DNA from: Archaeoglobus profundus DSM 5631
GTDB lineage: Archaea > Halobacteriota > Archaeoglobi > Archaeoglobales > Archaeoglobaceae
Reading direction: 5' to 3'
Assembly: GCF_000025285.1 (NCBI RefSeq)
Contig: NC_013741.1
Coordinates: 868,001 to 932,000 of the forward strand
DNA: 64,000 bases
Shown: one piece after another, positions 54,051 through 62,373 of the stretch
How the letters are laid out: every line of letters begins with the position of its first letter
Position numbering within the stretch: position 1 is the first letter of the stretch
Position numbers and translations under genes: made by a program
Notes under the pieces: generated by a model
Database searches by the model: none
Told to the model about the DNA's origin: nothing
The model's input: the letters and a program-made list of their open reading frames with translations, nothing else

Positions 54051-54854
54051 TTAAGCAACAAAGACGGGGACTTTCGAATACCTTATCACAAAATCGGCAG
54101 TGCTACCAAGCACCCCTGCCCCCCTTCCAGATCTACCAACGAATATACAGGTTGCTCCCTCTTTTTCTGCGATTTTAACGATTTCTTTGGACGGACTTCC
54201 TTCACCTATTATTATCTTAACGTCTATGCCTTCATTCTTGAATTCAAGCTCTATTTCGTCAAGTTTGCTTTCCTCTAAGACTTCTCCCTTTTCAAGTATG
54301 TGAACTACAATCACATCCGAATTGCAAGACTTTGCAACGAACTTGACGTATTTTCCGAGCTTTTCCGCCTTATCCGAAAAATCGTGAGCGTAAACAATTT
54401 TTGAAAAGATCTTGGGTGTGTGGTTTTTGAAAACTATGACAGGTTTATCCGACTTTCTCACTACTCCCTCAGCTGTACTACCCAGCAGAATTGCCTTTAT
54501 AGTACTCCTACCCCTACTGCCCATCACAATCGCATCTACACCCTCTTCATTAGCGATTCTGGCAATCTCACTAACAGGATCCCCTGCTGGTGGAGGGATT
54601 ATCGGCTTTGCCACAAAACCCATGCCTCTTATTTTTTCGGCAATTTCCTCAAGCTTGGGAATGGTTTCCTTTTCTATTTCCCTGATGTAGGCATCTATAT
54701 CTATTCCTCTCGCCACTCCCAAAACTCTTGTTAGATTTATTACCCTAAAAATTACGACTTCCTCTAAACCCAAACACTTGAATTCTGGTAGAGAATCCAA
54801 TATTGCTAAGCTCCTTTCAGATAAGTCCGTTGCGTAGAGTACTTTCTTGAACAT
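54051..54854 (-). CDS. Universal stress protein with two UspA domains
   Basis: The protein is ~267 residues made of two UspA units. The first ends in the ATP-binding motif VMGSRGRSTIKAILLGSTAEGVVRKSDKPVIV, and the second in VGRSGRGAGVLGSTADFVIRYSKVPVFVA, both of the G-x2-G-x9-G(S/T) type (each quoted in part). Such proteins bind ATP and help cells survive stress. The ATG at 54854 (MFKKVLYATDLSERS) gives the usual start; an upstream extension is unlikely. Confidence 0.92.
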   Translation of the reverse strand: MFKKVLYATDLSERSLAILDSLPEFKCLGLEEVVIFRVINLTRVLGVARGIDIDAYIREIEKETIPKLEEIAEKIRGMGFVAKPIIPPPAGDPVSEIARIANEEGVDAIVMGSRGRSTIKAILLGSTAEGVVRKSDKPVIVFKNHTPKIFSKIVYAHDFSDKAEKLGKYVKFVAKSCNSDVIVVHILEKGEVLEESKLDEIELEFKNEGIDVKIIIGEGSPSKEIVKIAEKEGATCIFVGRSGRGAGVLGSTADFVIRYSKVPVFVA

Positions 54855-54875
54855 GCCTCGAATTTGTTTGCACAA

Positions 54876-55068
54876 TTTAAAACTTTGCCAACTATCGAAG
54901 CGAGAGTTTCCAAAGATCTAGCATCACTATGGACTGCATTAACCATATAGAGAAGTAGTCTCGCTTTGAAGCTGGAACATTTCAATCACGACTTCTTTGA
55001 TAGCATTAGGGCACTTCTGAGATATTCAAATCGAAACGTTTAAGCTGAGTCGATGCAAATACTTTTGA
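54876..55068. other. Intergenic region between divergent stress-protein and glycosyltransferase genes
   Basis: This ~190-base spacer holds promoters for both sides. CGAAACGTTTAAGC at ~55033-55046 is the most likely TATA element for the glycosyltransferase gene. A minus-strand frame runs through it for ~43 codons without a recognisable product. I see no tRNA, palindrome or box C/D pattern. Confidence 0.4.
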
Positions 55069-56193
55069 ATGAGGGTAGGTTTTGTATCTCGATATCCTCC
55101 AGTTCACTGCGGCATTGCTGAATATACGAAAATGCTCTCATCTGCAATGAGATCTCTGAATCCGAGAACAGATGTTGTTGTACTTTCTACTAACGAATTC
55201 AAAAATGAACAGTATAACGATGATGTAGCAAACGTCTATCCGTGCTACTCAAGGTTTGAAAGGGATTATTCTAAACTTCTTGAAACTCTAAAAGATCTGG
55301 GTAGCGTTGATGTACTGCACGTCCAGCATGAGTACGGGATATACGGGAGTAACAGAGAACTTATAGATGCTCTTCTTCAAGCTAAGGAGGAAGGACTGGC
55401 CAGAGCTGTAGGAATAACCATGCATACCGTGGACCATCCCCACTCTCCGAGAGCTGACGTTACATTGAAGTTTCAATCTTGGCTGAACGAGTTGGATTTC
55501 ATCATAGTTCACAGCCCTTTGCAAGAGTTTGAACTGCACATTCAAGAGGTTAATCCATCAAAAGTCTACAGAATTCCTCATGGAACTTTAATAAACCCAT
55601 ACCTCTGCAAGACGAGAGAAGAGCTGTGTAGAAGTCTTGGAATAGAGTGCGATCTTGAGGGAGTGATATTAACTGTACCGGGCTTTCTTAGAAGGGACAA
55701 GGGTATAGATACTCTGATAGAATCTCTAAGGCTATTGAGTGATTTGAAATTTACACTTCTAATCGCTGGAGAACCGAAAGATGAAGAGATAGTAAATATA
55801 ATTGAGACATCGGAGTTTAAGACAGTACTAATTGAGAGATACCTTTCGAGCGATGAGATACTTAGAGTAGTTGCTTTAGCCGATGCTATAATCTTACCCT
55901 ATAAGGATAGAAAAGCGTACTCCGTAAGTGGAATACTGCACCTTTCAATGGGTAGTCTGAAGCCCATTATCGGTACGAGAGTCCCAAGACTAGTTGAGTT
56001 CTACCAGCACGCTCCCCGCTTAACAGTTCCTCCCAACGATCCAATTGCATTGGCCAACAAGATTAGGTGGCTGGTCAACAACTACGACTACGCCCTAGCA
56101 TACATGACAGAAGTCTACAGTTATGCCGCAAGAACTCAGTGGCTTAGAATGGCCTCAAGGCACATTGACACCTATCTAAATCTTTTGAAGTAA
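55069..56193 (+). CDS. GT4-type glycosyltransferase
   Basis: The 374-residue protein has the GT-B fold: an N-terminal acceptor domain (VGFVSRYPPVHCGIAEYTKML, VLHVQHEYGIYG, GITMHTVDHPH) and a C-terminal nucleotide-sugar domain (ILTVPGFLRRDKGIDTLIESL, FTLLIAGEPKDEE, ADAIILPYKDRKAYSVSGIL). The sugar and acceptor are unknown; related archaeal enzymes work on surface glycans, lipids or compatible solutes. Its 3' end overlaps the convergent MTHFS-like gene by 22 bases. Confidence 0.9.
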   Translation: MRVGFVSRYPPVHCGIAEYTKMLSSAMRSLNPRTDVVVLSTNEFKNEQYNDDVANVYPCYSRFERDYSKLLETLKDLGSVDVLHVQHEYGIYGSNRELIDALLQAKEEGLARAVGITMHTVDHPHSPRADVTLKFQSWLNELDFIIVHSPLQEFELHIQEVNPSKVYRIPHGTLINPYLCKTREELCRSLGIECDLEGVILTVPGFLRRDKGIDTLIESLRLLSDLKFTLLIAGEPKDEEIVNIIETSEFKTVLIERYLSSDEILRVVALADAIILPYKDRKAYSVSGILHLSMGSLKPIIGTRVPRLVEFYQHAPRLTVPPNDPIALANKIRWLVNNYDYALAYMTEVYSYAARTQWLRMASRHIDTYLNLLK

Positions 56194-56780
56194 TTCTCAG
56201 TTCTGATTATCTCTTTTGGAGTGAGTATAACATCCACCTTCACATCATGCTCGTCCATGAGGTGACTCAAATCGTCAAAGATTTGAATCGGATGTGCAAC
56301 AACGACATAGAGAGTTTCATCATCTATCAAGCCCTTTTCTCTCAAGATTCTGTACTCTCTATCTCCAAATCCGCTACCCTTACCGATTCTGTTACCTTTT
56401 CTGTCAACTGCGACGCAACCCTGCAAGAATATGTCGACATGAATTTTCAATTCGTTCAAATCCACTTCCCTTCCGTATCTGAGCATCTCTTTTATTGTTC
56501 CAGCTTTTCCATTCTCAACGAGCAGAAAACCTGTCATCTTTGGTTTAACGACAAGAAGTTTCTTTCCATCTTCCAAAACAATCTCTCTTGCCCTCTTCAA
56601 AGGAGAATCCGGGGCAGAGAACACTACCTTCGCCTTTCTATACTCTTCGAGCTCCCTCAGTTTCTCACAAGCTTTGTCAGCACCTACGAAATTTGGTATC
56701 CTACCGTAAGGTGGAGGAAATGTAGAGTAAGGCTTTATGGCATTCCAAACGTACTCCCTAACTTCCTGCTTGGATTTCAT
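56172..56780 (-). CDS. 5-formyltetrahydrofolate cyclo-ligase (MTHFS) family protein
   Basis: The 202-residue protein has the MTHFS fold, with KQEVREYVWNAIKP at the N-terminus and the ATP/phosphate motif GNRIGKGSGFGDREYRIL near residue 130, then VVVAHPIQI. MTHFS closes 5-formyl-tetrahydrofolate to methenyl-tetrahydrofolate. This organism appears to use methanopterin (fae-hps), so the substrate may differ; the family also contains thiamine-salvage and other members. It is the last gene of an operon with a thiolase and an OB-fold protein, each overlapping by ATGA. Confidence 0.8.
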   Translation of the reverse strand: MKSKQEVREYVWNAIKPYSTFPPPYGRIPNFVGADKACEKLRELEEYRKAKVVFSAPDSPLKRAREIVLEDGKKLLVVKPKMTGFLLVENGKAGTIKEMLRYGREVDLNELKIHVDIFLQGCVAVDRKGNRIGKGSGFGDREYRILREKGLIDDETLYVVVAHPIQIFDDLSHLMDEHDVKVDVILTPKEIIRTENYFKRFR

Positions 56781-57187
56781 TCTACAATTTCGAACATTGG
56801 AACTACCCTCTTTTCCTTGTTTGGATAAAACAGTTCGCTTGCAAACTCTTTTCCATAGACCTTAACCCTCTTTCCGACCAGATTCTCACTCTCGGCCTTC
56901 TCAGCATCTACGTCCAACCTTCCTATAATCCAAGGGCCCTCATCTAACTCGACCAACGCTACAACGTAAGGCGCCTCTTTCTCATAACCCATTGGAGCGA
57001 CATACGTTACCGTGTAGCTTGTAACCCTTCCATAGCCTGAAAGCTCAATCTTTTCGAGATTTCTTCCCTTACAGTTGTCACATGTGGATTTGGGAGGACA
57101 CATTACCGTTCCACAGTCTAAACATTTGAATCCTATGAGTTTTCCATTCAGGAGCTCGTTAAAAAACTCCACAAACATCTTTATCAC
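56777..57187 (-). CDS. DUF35/ChsH2 OB-fold acyl-CoA-binding protein with zinc ribbon
   Basis: The 136-residue protein has an N-terminal rubredoxin-like zinc ribbon (GFKCLDCGTVMCPPKSTCDNCKG) quoted as CLDCG and CDNCKG, followed by an OB-fold (GRVTSYTVTYVAPMGYE, YVVALVELDEGPWIIGRL). In archaea such proteins form a complex with thiolase, and often HMG-CoA synthase, and channel acyl-CoA between them. HMG-CoA synthase is not adjacent here. It is coupled to the thiolase gene by a four-base overlap. Confidence 0.9.
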   Translation of the reverse strand: MIKMFVEFFNELLNGKLIGFKCLDCGTVMCPPKSTCDNCKGRNLEKIELSGYGRVTSYTVTYVAPMGYEKEAPYVVALVELDEGPWIIGRLDVDAEKAESENLVGKRVKVYGKEFASELFYPNKEKRVVPMFEIVE

Positions 57188-58365
57188 CTCCTGTGCACAC
57201 TCAAAATCACGTTAACGAGTGTCCCGAAGTCTCCTCCAAGGGTGTCCGTAATGACGTTTTCTGCATCGACTTTAACAAAATCTAGCTCATTTCTAAGAAT
57301 TTTCACAGCAGAATAAATCTGAGCCGTTCCAGTCGCGCCAACTGGATGACCTTTACCAATTAAACCGCCGTCGATGTTGACTGCTACATCACCACCTATA
57401 TTTGTCAAACCCTCAGCTGTTGCCTTTGCTCCCTCTCCATAATTAAAGAATCCCATAGCCTCCAGAGCAACAATTTCTGCTATGGTAAAGCAGTCGTGAA
57501 CCAAAGCAACATCGATATCCTTTGGCGAAAGCCCAGCCATCTTGTAGGCCATTTCAGATGATTTCCTTCTCGGCAAAGCTTTAACGATTTCCTTCTTCTG
57601 TCTGAAGAGACTACCGGCAGAGCTTTGCCCAACTCCCCTTACGTAGACAGGCTCGTCTATCCTATCCTTTGCAAAACTCTCACTTGCCAGTACGACTGCT
57701 GAGGCTCCATCCGTCATGGGACAGCAATCAAGTAACGTGAGGGGTGAGCTTATCATCTTCGAGTTGAGAACATCCTCAACCTTTAAGTTGCCCAACTTGT
57801 TATAGAACTGTGCTTTAGGATTTCTCGCTCCATACCTGTGATTTTTGATAGAAACGTATGCCATCATCTCCCTGAGCTTTTCGAGCGGTATTCCATAAGT
57901 TTCTGCATAGAGCCTAGCGACTAGGGCAAAGACACCCGGAAATGTCAGACCTGTGTTGATCTCGTAAACTCCATCTACGGCTGTTGCTAAAGCTCTAGTT
58001 CCGATGGCCGTTCCAGCAGACTTGAGCTTCTCAACACCTCCAACAACAACACAGTCGTAAATACCATGTTTGATTGCTAAACAAGCCTCCTTAAAAGCTA
58101 CAGCCGATGAGCAGCAGGCGGACTCGTACCTCATTGCTTGAATACCACTTAAACCAATTTCATCCGCTATAAAACCACCGAGGTTTGCTGAACCATCGGT
58201 TATCTCTCCAACGAAATTCCCTATGTAAAGAGCCTCGATGTCCTTTAACTCTATATTCGAGGAATCAAAGGCTTCGAAGAATGCTTGAGCGAACAGCTCT
58301 GGAAGACTTTTATCGGGATGCGAACCGAATTTAGTTTGCCCTACACCCATTACAACTACATCCAT
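57184..58365 (-). CDS. Thiolase family protein (acetyl-CoA acetyltransferase / SCP-X-like)
   Basis: The 393-residue protein is of the archaeal thiolase branch, with the nucleophile region MRYESACCSSAVAFKEACLA, the SPLTLLDCCPMTDGASAVVLAS segment, the VHDCFTIAEIVALEAMG region with its catalytic His, and the C-terminal GGLIGKGHPVGATG motif. It condenses two acetyl-CoA or cleaves 3-ketoacyl-CoA. With its DUF35 partner it may start the mevalonate route or serve fatty-acid breakdown. Nothing in the sequence decides between them. Confidence 0.92.
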   Translation of the reverse strand: MDVVVMGVGQTKFGSHPDKSLPELFAQAFFEAFDSSNIELKDIEALYIGNFVGEITDGSANLGGFIADEIGLSGIQAMRYESACCSSAVAFKEACLAIKHGIYDCVVVGGVEKLKSAGTAIGTRALATAVDGVYEINTGLTFPGVFALVARLYAETYGIPLEKLREMMAYVSIKNHRYGARNPKAQFYNKLGNLKVEDVLNSKMISSPLTLLDCCPMTDGASAVVLASESFAKDRIDEPVYVRGVGQSSAGSLFRQKKEIVKALPRRKSSEMAYKMAGLSPKDIDVALVHDCFTIAEIVALEAMGFFNYGEGAKATAEGLTNIGGDVAVNIDGGLIGKGHPVGATGTAQIYSAVKILRNELDFVKVDAENVITDTLGGDFGTLVNVILSVHRR

Positions 58366-58443
58366 GCCTTTGAAACTACTTCGATTAAATAAAAATTTTC
58401 ATTCGACATTTAACGAAGATATAGAGCGTGGATAAAAATTTGT

Positions 58444-58463
58444 GTTGGCGTAAGTAAGCCAAC
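58444..58463 (-). terminator. Inverted repeat, possible terminator of the hsp20 operon
   Basis: GTTGGC and GCCAAC form a six-base-pair hairpin around eight bases. Read on the minus strand it lies 3' of the lipoprotein gene and is followed by ACAAATTTTTA. It could end the hsp20-DUF457-lipoprotein transcript. Confidence 0.35.
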
Positions 58464-58470
58464 TTACAAT

Positions 58471-58842
58471 TTATTCTTTCACATAAAATTTAAATTCTTT
58501 TATAATTTTATCATTTACATATATTTTTATCTTGTACTCCCCTTCGACCAACTTTCCGAGACTTACATCCCACTTGTAAACCTCAAGCTTTTGAATACAA
58601 ATTTCGTTTGGCTTTGGAGGTTGATACTCAAAGTAAACATCTATTTCGTTTCCGTAGGCCTTCATACCCTTATAGCTGACCTTGTGACATGGATTCGGTA
58701 GTGTGAAGATTATGTAAAGTGTGTAGGTGTCGTTTACTTTGAGTATCGTTGTGTTTATTGATGTACTTGAGGGTAAACTTGGTTTCTCGCTTACGCAACC
58801 CATTATCATTAGAGCTAATATGAGCAGGATTAGCAGTCTCAT
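58471..58842 (-). CDS. Predicted lipoprotein (123 aa)
   Basis: The start MRLLILLILALMIMGC is a lipoprotein signal ending at a lipobox cysteine (IMGC), then a serine/threonine-rich linker and a beta-rich domain (YTLYIIFTLPNPCHKVSYKG). No family is recognised. It is the last of three genes behind hsp20, and its start meets the stop of the membrane-protein gene. Confidence 0.7.
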   Translation of the reverse strand: MRLLILLILALMIMGCVSEKPSLPSSTSINTTILKVNDTYTLYIIFTLPNPCHKVSYKGMKAYGNEIDVYFEYQPPKPNEICIQKLEVYKWDVSLGKLVEGEYKIKIYVNDKIIKEFKFYVKE

Positions 58843-59480
58843 TAAGAATAGTTCAAAGCGAGTTTTAAAACCGTTCCGCCCTGATAGAGCAATACAAATG
58901 CCGTTAACCCTACGATTAGCATAACCTTGTTTACAATCTGGTTTGAAGATTTGAAGAGCTTTAGAGAGAACTTGCGCTTGAGAATGGGATATAGAGGGGA
59001 AAAGGGGGTATAGGTGAACAGATCACCGAGTATATGTGAGAATACTCCAAGAAACGCGCCGTAAAAACCAATATAAAAGTCTTCAAATACTTTCAGTGTG
59101 AAAAAGCCTGTAAATGCACCACAGATGAGGCCAAAAAAGATGGTATGTGAAAACTTTCTGTGCTCACTCATTGCAAAGAGGAATAAGAAAAGAATAGCCA
59201 GAGCTGTAGATAATGTTGCCACGTACAGCAGGTAAGGTTTTGTGAGAAATCCATAGGCTGCAAAGAGGATTAAGCTTACAAAAGTGAGCAAAATTGCTAA
59301 GGTTTTAAATGAGTTCTTCAATCCGAGCTTTTGAATTTTTAGATCGTAATCGGGTATTACGGAAAAAGCAAGAGCGATTAGGAGAATTTCAATGAACCTT
59401 TCATCCCAAGCGTTGCATAAGTGATAAGTAATTGAAAAAATTAGCAAAGTTAGGCCTATATGCCCATCCTTATGCATCAC
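58842..59480 (-). CDS. DUF457/YdjM-type membrane protein
   Basis: The 212-residue protein has about five or six hydrophobic segments and the family's metal-binding-like residues: HKDGHIGLTLL at the N-terminus, IPDYDLKIQKLGLK, EHRKFSHTIFFG and FSHILGDLFTYTPFSP. Members are called membrane-bound metal-dependent hydrolases, with little experimental support. It overlaps hsp20 by ATGA, so it may be part of a heat-induced transcript. Confidence 0.85.
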   Translation of the reverse strand: MMHKDGHIGLTLLIFSITYHLCNAWDERFIEILLIALAFSVIPDYDLKIQKLGLKNSFKTLAILLTFVSLILFAAYGFLTKPYLLYVATLSTALAILFLFLFAMSEHRKFSHTIFFGLICGAFTGFFTLKVFEDFYIGFYGAFLGVFSHILGDLFTYTPFSPLYPILKRKFSLKLFKSSNQIVNKVMLIVGLTAFVLLYQGGTVLKLALNYS

Positions 59481-59893
59481 TCGATCTTTATAACCTTCTT
59501 CTTAGCCTTTTCGGTCTTAGGTACTATCACTTCGAGAACACCGTTGTTATAGCTCGCCTTTATGTTCTCAACGTCCACATCTGCAGGTAGTGCAATTCTT
59601 CTGTAGACTTTGCCAAACCTTCTCTCCCTCCTCAAGTAGTTGGCTTCCTTCTCCTCCTTTTCCTCCTTTCTCTCAGCCTTTATGACGAGGTCGCCGTCTT
59701 CTACCCAGATCTCTATGTCTTCCTTGTTGAAGCCCGGTAGATCGGCGACAACTCTTATTCTATCTCCCTCGTCTATTACATCAACTGGGAACTCCACACT
59801 TACAACCCTCGGACCAATCCTTTCAAAATCTTCGAAGAGTCTGTTCAACCTCTCCTGTATCCTTCTAATCTCCTCAAAAGGATCGAATATCAT
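59477..59893 (-). CDS. hsp20: Small heat-shock protein Hsp20
   Basis: The 138-residue alpha-crystallin-type chaperone holds unfolded proteins during heat stress. The N-terminal amphipathic region (IFDPFEEIRRIQERLNRLF) is followed by the alpha-crystallin domain (VDVIDEGDRIRVVADLPGF, GDLVIKAERKEE, RIALPADVDVENIKASYNNGVLEV in parts) and a C-terminal VPKTEKAKKKVIKIE tail with an I/V-x-I/V-like end. GGAGGTGA lies ~7 bases before the ATG at 59893. A heat-shock operator lies upstream. Confidence 0.96.
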   Translation of the reverse strand: MIFDPFEEIRRIQERLNRLFEDFERIGPRVVSVEFPVDVIDEGDRIRVVADLPGFNKEDIEIWVEDGDLVIKAERKEEKEEKEANYLRRERRFGKVYRRIALPADVDVENIKASYNNGVLEVIVPKTEKAKKKVIKIE

Positions 59894-59920
59894 TTCGACA
59901 TCACCTCCTTAACCTTTTAC

Positions 59921-59939
59921 TACTAACCTTTAGTTAGTA
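59921..59939 (-). promoter_or_regulatory. HSR1-type heat-shock operator (CTAAC-N5-GTTAG)
   Basis: TACTAAC-CTTTA-GTTAGTA is a perfect palindrome with seven-base arms. Its core equals the CTAAC-N5-GTTAG site reported for the Archaeoglobus fulgidus heat-shock repressor HSR1. It lies between the TATA-like TATTTAAAT (59946-59955, read on the minus strand) and the hsp20 start, where a bound repressor would cover the transcription start. HSR1 itself is not in the window. Confidence 0.75.
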
Positions 59940-60009
59940 AAACTTCTATTTAAATTTTTCGGTATGCGTATCAAAAGCCTTAAAAGTTGGGATGTATAAA
60001 ATGAGCCGA

Positions 60010-60090
60010 GCCGGGGTTGCCGAGTGGTAAGGCGGCGGCCTGCTAAGCCGCTCCCCTCTGGGGTCGTGGGTTCGAATCCCACCCCCGGCG
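60010..60090 (+). tRNA. tRNA-Ser (GCU anticodon)
   Basis: The acceptor stem pairs GCCGGGG (60010-60016) with CCCCGGC, followed by discriminator G (60090). The anticodon loop contains GCT. A long variable arm (CCCCTCTGGGG region) marks serine, and the T arm is GTGGG-TTCGAAT-CCCAC. CCA is not encoded. CCTTAAAAG at ~59979-59987 is a plausible TATA box. An integrase relic directly abuts the 3' end. Confidence 0.95.
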
Positions 60091-60259
60091 TAAGGCGGTC
60101 ATCCAATCCCCACGCACCGACCTCTATTCTCTTATTGAACTGCTCATAGAGCGGTAGAAACTTCTCTAAGAACTTCTCGACGAATATGCTCAAATTCCTT
60201 CCCAACAAGCCGAGTTCTCTAGCCTTCTCTAACAAGTCCTCTCGAATGTAGAGGGTTGT
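60091..60259 (-). pseudogene. Relic of an SSV-type integrase N-terminal fragment, int(N)
   Basis: The minus-strand frame from 60259 reads TTLYIREDLLEKARELGL, then SIFVEKFLEKFLPLYEQFN, and runs on without a stop through the antisense of the tRNA-Ser 3' end (GVGFEPTTPEG) to 59930. A YIREDL-x-EKA-ELG-x-SxFVE start joined to an antisense T-arm is how the archaeal SSV-type integrase is cut in two when a virus or plasmid inserts at a tRNA. A stop (TAA at 60260-60262) stands where the start codon should be, so it appears decayed. The int(C) half is not seen. Confidence 0.55.
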
Positions 60260-60433
60260 TTACGTCGTTGTATCAAGTATTTATTCTTGTAGGTATAGAA
60301 CTATTACTTTCGGAACATAATCATTTCTATCAAATTACTTTTCAGCAATTTCTATTTAATAATATTCAAATTGTAAGAAAAATTTAAATAACATTTAGAT
60401 ATAATGGATAATAATCCCGCAGGGGGGAGCAAG

Positions 60434-61561
60434 ATGGATTCGGAGGTGGTGAAGCCTAGGTTTAGTCTAGATGACTATACTAAAGATTGTCTAGCGACCA
60501 TTAAGGAAGCATTGAATGGACTAATATCAGGGAATTGGAATATAAAGCTCGAAAAGGTTAGAGATGATGAATTTGGAGAGGTATTTGATTTAATAAACAC
60601 ACTAGCTGCTGAAACAAGAGAATTCTTTGAGAATTTTGTTGAAGCGCTGAAGGAAACAGAAAAAGTAGCCAGAGAATCAATGGAAGCAGTATCTCAAATA
60701 AACGCAGGAATGCAGCAGATAAGTTCGGCATCTCAACAAATCGCAACCGGAGCTGAAAATCTGTCTAAGCTTGCAGCATCATCCCAAGTAGAATTAAAGA
60801 AGACTAAAAGTATATTTGAAAAACTAAACGGAGCTATTACAAATGCCACGAATTATACTCATTCAGCTCTTGAAGAAGCAAAAGCATCCGAAGAAACAGG
60901 AAGAATCGCATTAGAAAAGCTAGAAAAAATGATGGTTGAAATTGAAGCTGTAGGAAGGCTTGTTGAAGAACTAGAATCTGCAGTAAGGAACATAGGAAAG
61001 ATAACGGAAAGGATAAAGTCGATAGCGGATCAGACTAACTTGTTAGCGTTGAATGCTGCCATAGAAGCTGCTAGGGCAGGAGAACACGGAAGGGGATTTG
61101 CTGTTGTAGCGGATGAGGTTAGAAAGTTGGCTGAGGAATCTAGAAAGAGCACTGAGGAGATAGATAGTATTGTTAAAAATGTTCAGGAATCTACCCAAAG
61201 AGTAATTGAGGCTGTTTATAAAGCTCGCAGTGAATCTGAGGAGGGAAGTAAGAGTATCAACGATGCACTAAATAAGGCCAGAAAAATTGCAGAGAGGATA
61301 TCAGAAATTAATAAATTGTTCGAGCAGATTGCCGAGGATTCAGAGGAGGGTATGAAGGCGCTTAATGTTCTAGCAAAGAGTATTGATGAGGTTGCTGCAA
61401 CCGCAGAAGAATCAGCCTCAGCCAGTGAAGAGACATCAGCAGCAATCGAAGAACAAACTGCCGCTATCCAGCAGATCACACAAGGTTCCCAAAAGTTGCT
61501 CCAGATGTCACAAGAAAATCTCAAAATGTTTACAGATCGATTTGCCAACATTTTCTCTTAA
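60434..61561 (+). CDS. Soluble methyl-accepting chemotaxis protein
   Basis: The ~375-residue protein has no membrane segment, and most of it is a coiled-coil signalling domain. The hairpin tip [39 protein letters not shown] (residues ~210-250 in parts) binds CheA/CheW, and Gln/Glu pairs at either side are methylation-like sites. The first ~90 residues are HAMP-like helices. I chose the ATG at 60434, with GGGGGAG four bases before it; ATATAATGG at ~60397 lies where a TATA box would be. No chemotaxis gene is adjacent. It follows the integrase relic, so it may have arrived with a mobile element. Confidence 0.88.
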   Translation: MDSEVVKPRFSLDDYTKDCLATIKEALNGLISGNWNIKLEKVRDDEFGEVFDLINTLAAETREFFENFVEALKETEKVARESMEAVSQINAGMQQISSASQQIATGAENLSKLAASSQVELKKTKSIFEKLNGAITNATNYTHSALEEAKASEETGRIALEKLEKMMVEIEAVGRLVEELESAVRNIGKITERIKSIADQTNLLALNAAIEAARAGEHGRGFAVVADEVRKLAEESRKSTEEIDSIVKNVQESTQRVIEAVYKARSESEEGSKSINDALNKARKIAERISEINKLFEQIAEDSEEGMKALNVLAKSIDEVAATAEESASASEETSAAIEEQTAAIQQITQGSQKLLQMSQENLKMFTDRFANIFS

Positions 61562-62220
61562 ACTAATTTTTAACATGAATGTGGCAATGTAGTATGTACC
61601 ATAATGATATAATACTTAGTTTAGTGTCGACGGTGGAATTCTCCTATTGTCCTACAACTAGTACAGTCTAGAATGGTGTATAGCGATAATACACGTCAAA
61701 CGCAGACTCGGACAGAGGGATTTTGCATTATTCATAAATTTTATTCTTCTGGTCTCGAGGTTCATAGATAGACTAAAGAGTGTAGGTCTAGATGCAATCA
61801 AAGATGAAGAAAAAAGGGAATCTAGTGATAGTAAACGCTTCTGATGGAAGAAATTTAGGATATAGCTTCATCTATCCTGTAGAATTTGATCAACACACGA
61901 TAGTTCTCAAGTTAGGCGAAGTACAAAGAAAGATCACAAACGAAAAATAATTAGTGTTATTGCCACTTTAGATGCAATTTACAGAATGTGGGGATGTAAG
62001 GCACTCAAAAAATTCTTGTTTAGGACATGTTCATCCATTTTCATAGTGAACCGTAATACACTCCAACAAGATCTTCATTCTTGGACTGCCACAATTTCAG
62101 ATCAAGTAATATTCATAGAAGGTGTACTAAAAGAAGAACTCTTTTAGAAATAGCTGATATACTGAGCTTCTTTGTAAAAAATTCGAAAAGGATCGGTTTT
62201 TTAAATTTGTATCAACCTTA
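61562..62220. other. Gene-poor 659-base region between the chemoreceptor gene and tRNA-Gln
   Basis: No clear gene fills this A/T-rich region. The longest convincing small frame is 61792-61950 on the plus strand (52 codons, starts MQSKMKKKGNLVIVNASDG, ends KITNEK). It resembles the fragment of a small beta-rich protein but I cannot name it. The surrounding frames contain many stops, so it looks like decayed mobile or accessory DNA. Confidence 0.45.
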
Positions 62221-62293
62221 TAGCCCCGCCCGGATTCGAACCGGGGTCGCGGGATCCAGAGTCCCGCAGGATTGACCACTACCCTACGGGGCT
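62221..62293 (-). tRNA. tRNA-Gln (CUG anticodon)
   Basis: Read on the minus strand, the acceptor stem pairs AGCCCCG with CGGGGCT and the discriminator is A. The anticodon stem is CGGGA/TCCCG around CTCTGGA, giving anticodon CTG. The T arm is CCGGG-TTCGAAT-CCGGG-like (CCCCGGTTCGAATCCGGG). Its promoter is probably the TTTATAAATCC-type sequence at 62317-62329. In archaea this tRNA is charged first with glutamate and amidated by GatDE. Confidence 0.95.
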
Positions 62294-62373
62294 CTGTGAG
62301 TGAATAGGCTGTTGGATTTATAAAAGTGTTGCCCAAGACAAAGCTTAAATAAAATAAATTTCGAAGCTGTTAC

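Noticed and set aside
54876-55060. A minus-strand frame of ~43 codons upstream of the universal stress protein
   Set aside because: It has no plausible start or ribosome-binding site, runs out of frame into the stress-protein gene, and resembles nothing I know.
59930-60259. A functional protein read through the antisense of tRNA-Ser
   Set aside because: The region beyond the tRNA is promoter DNA, the start codon is missing, and the frame fits a split integrase remnant better than a gene.
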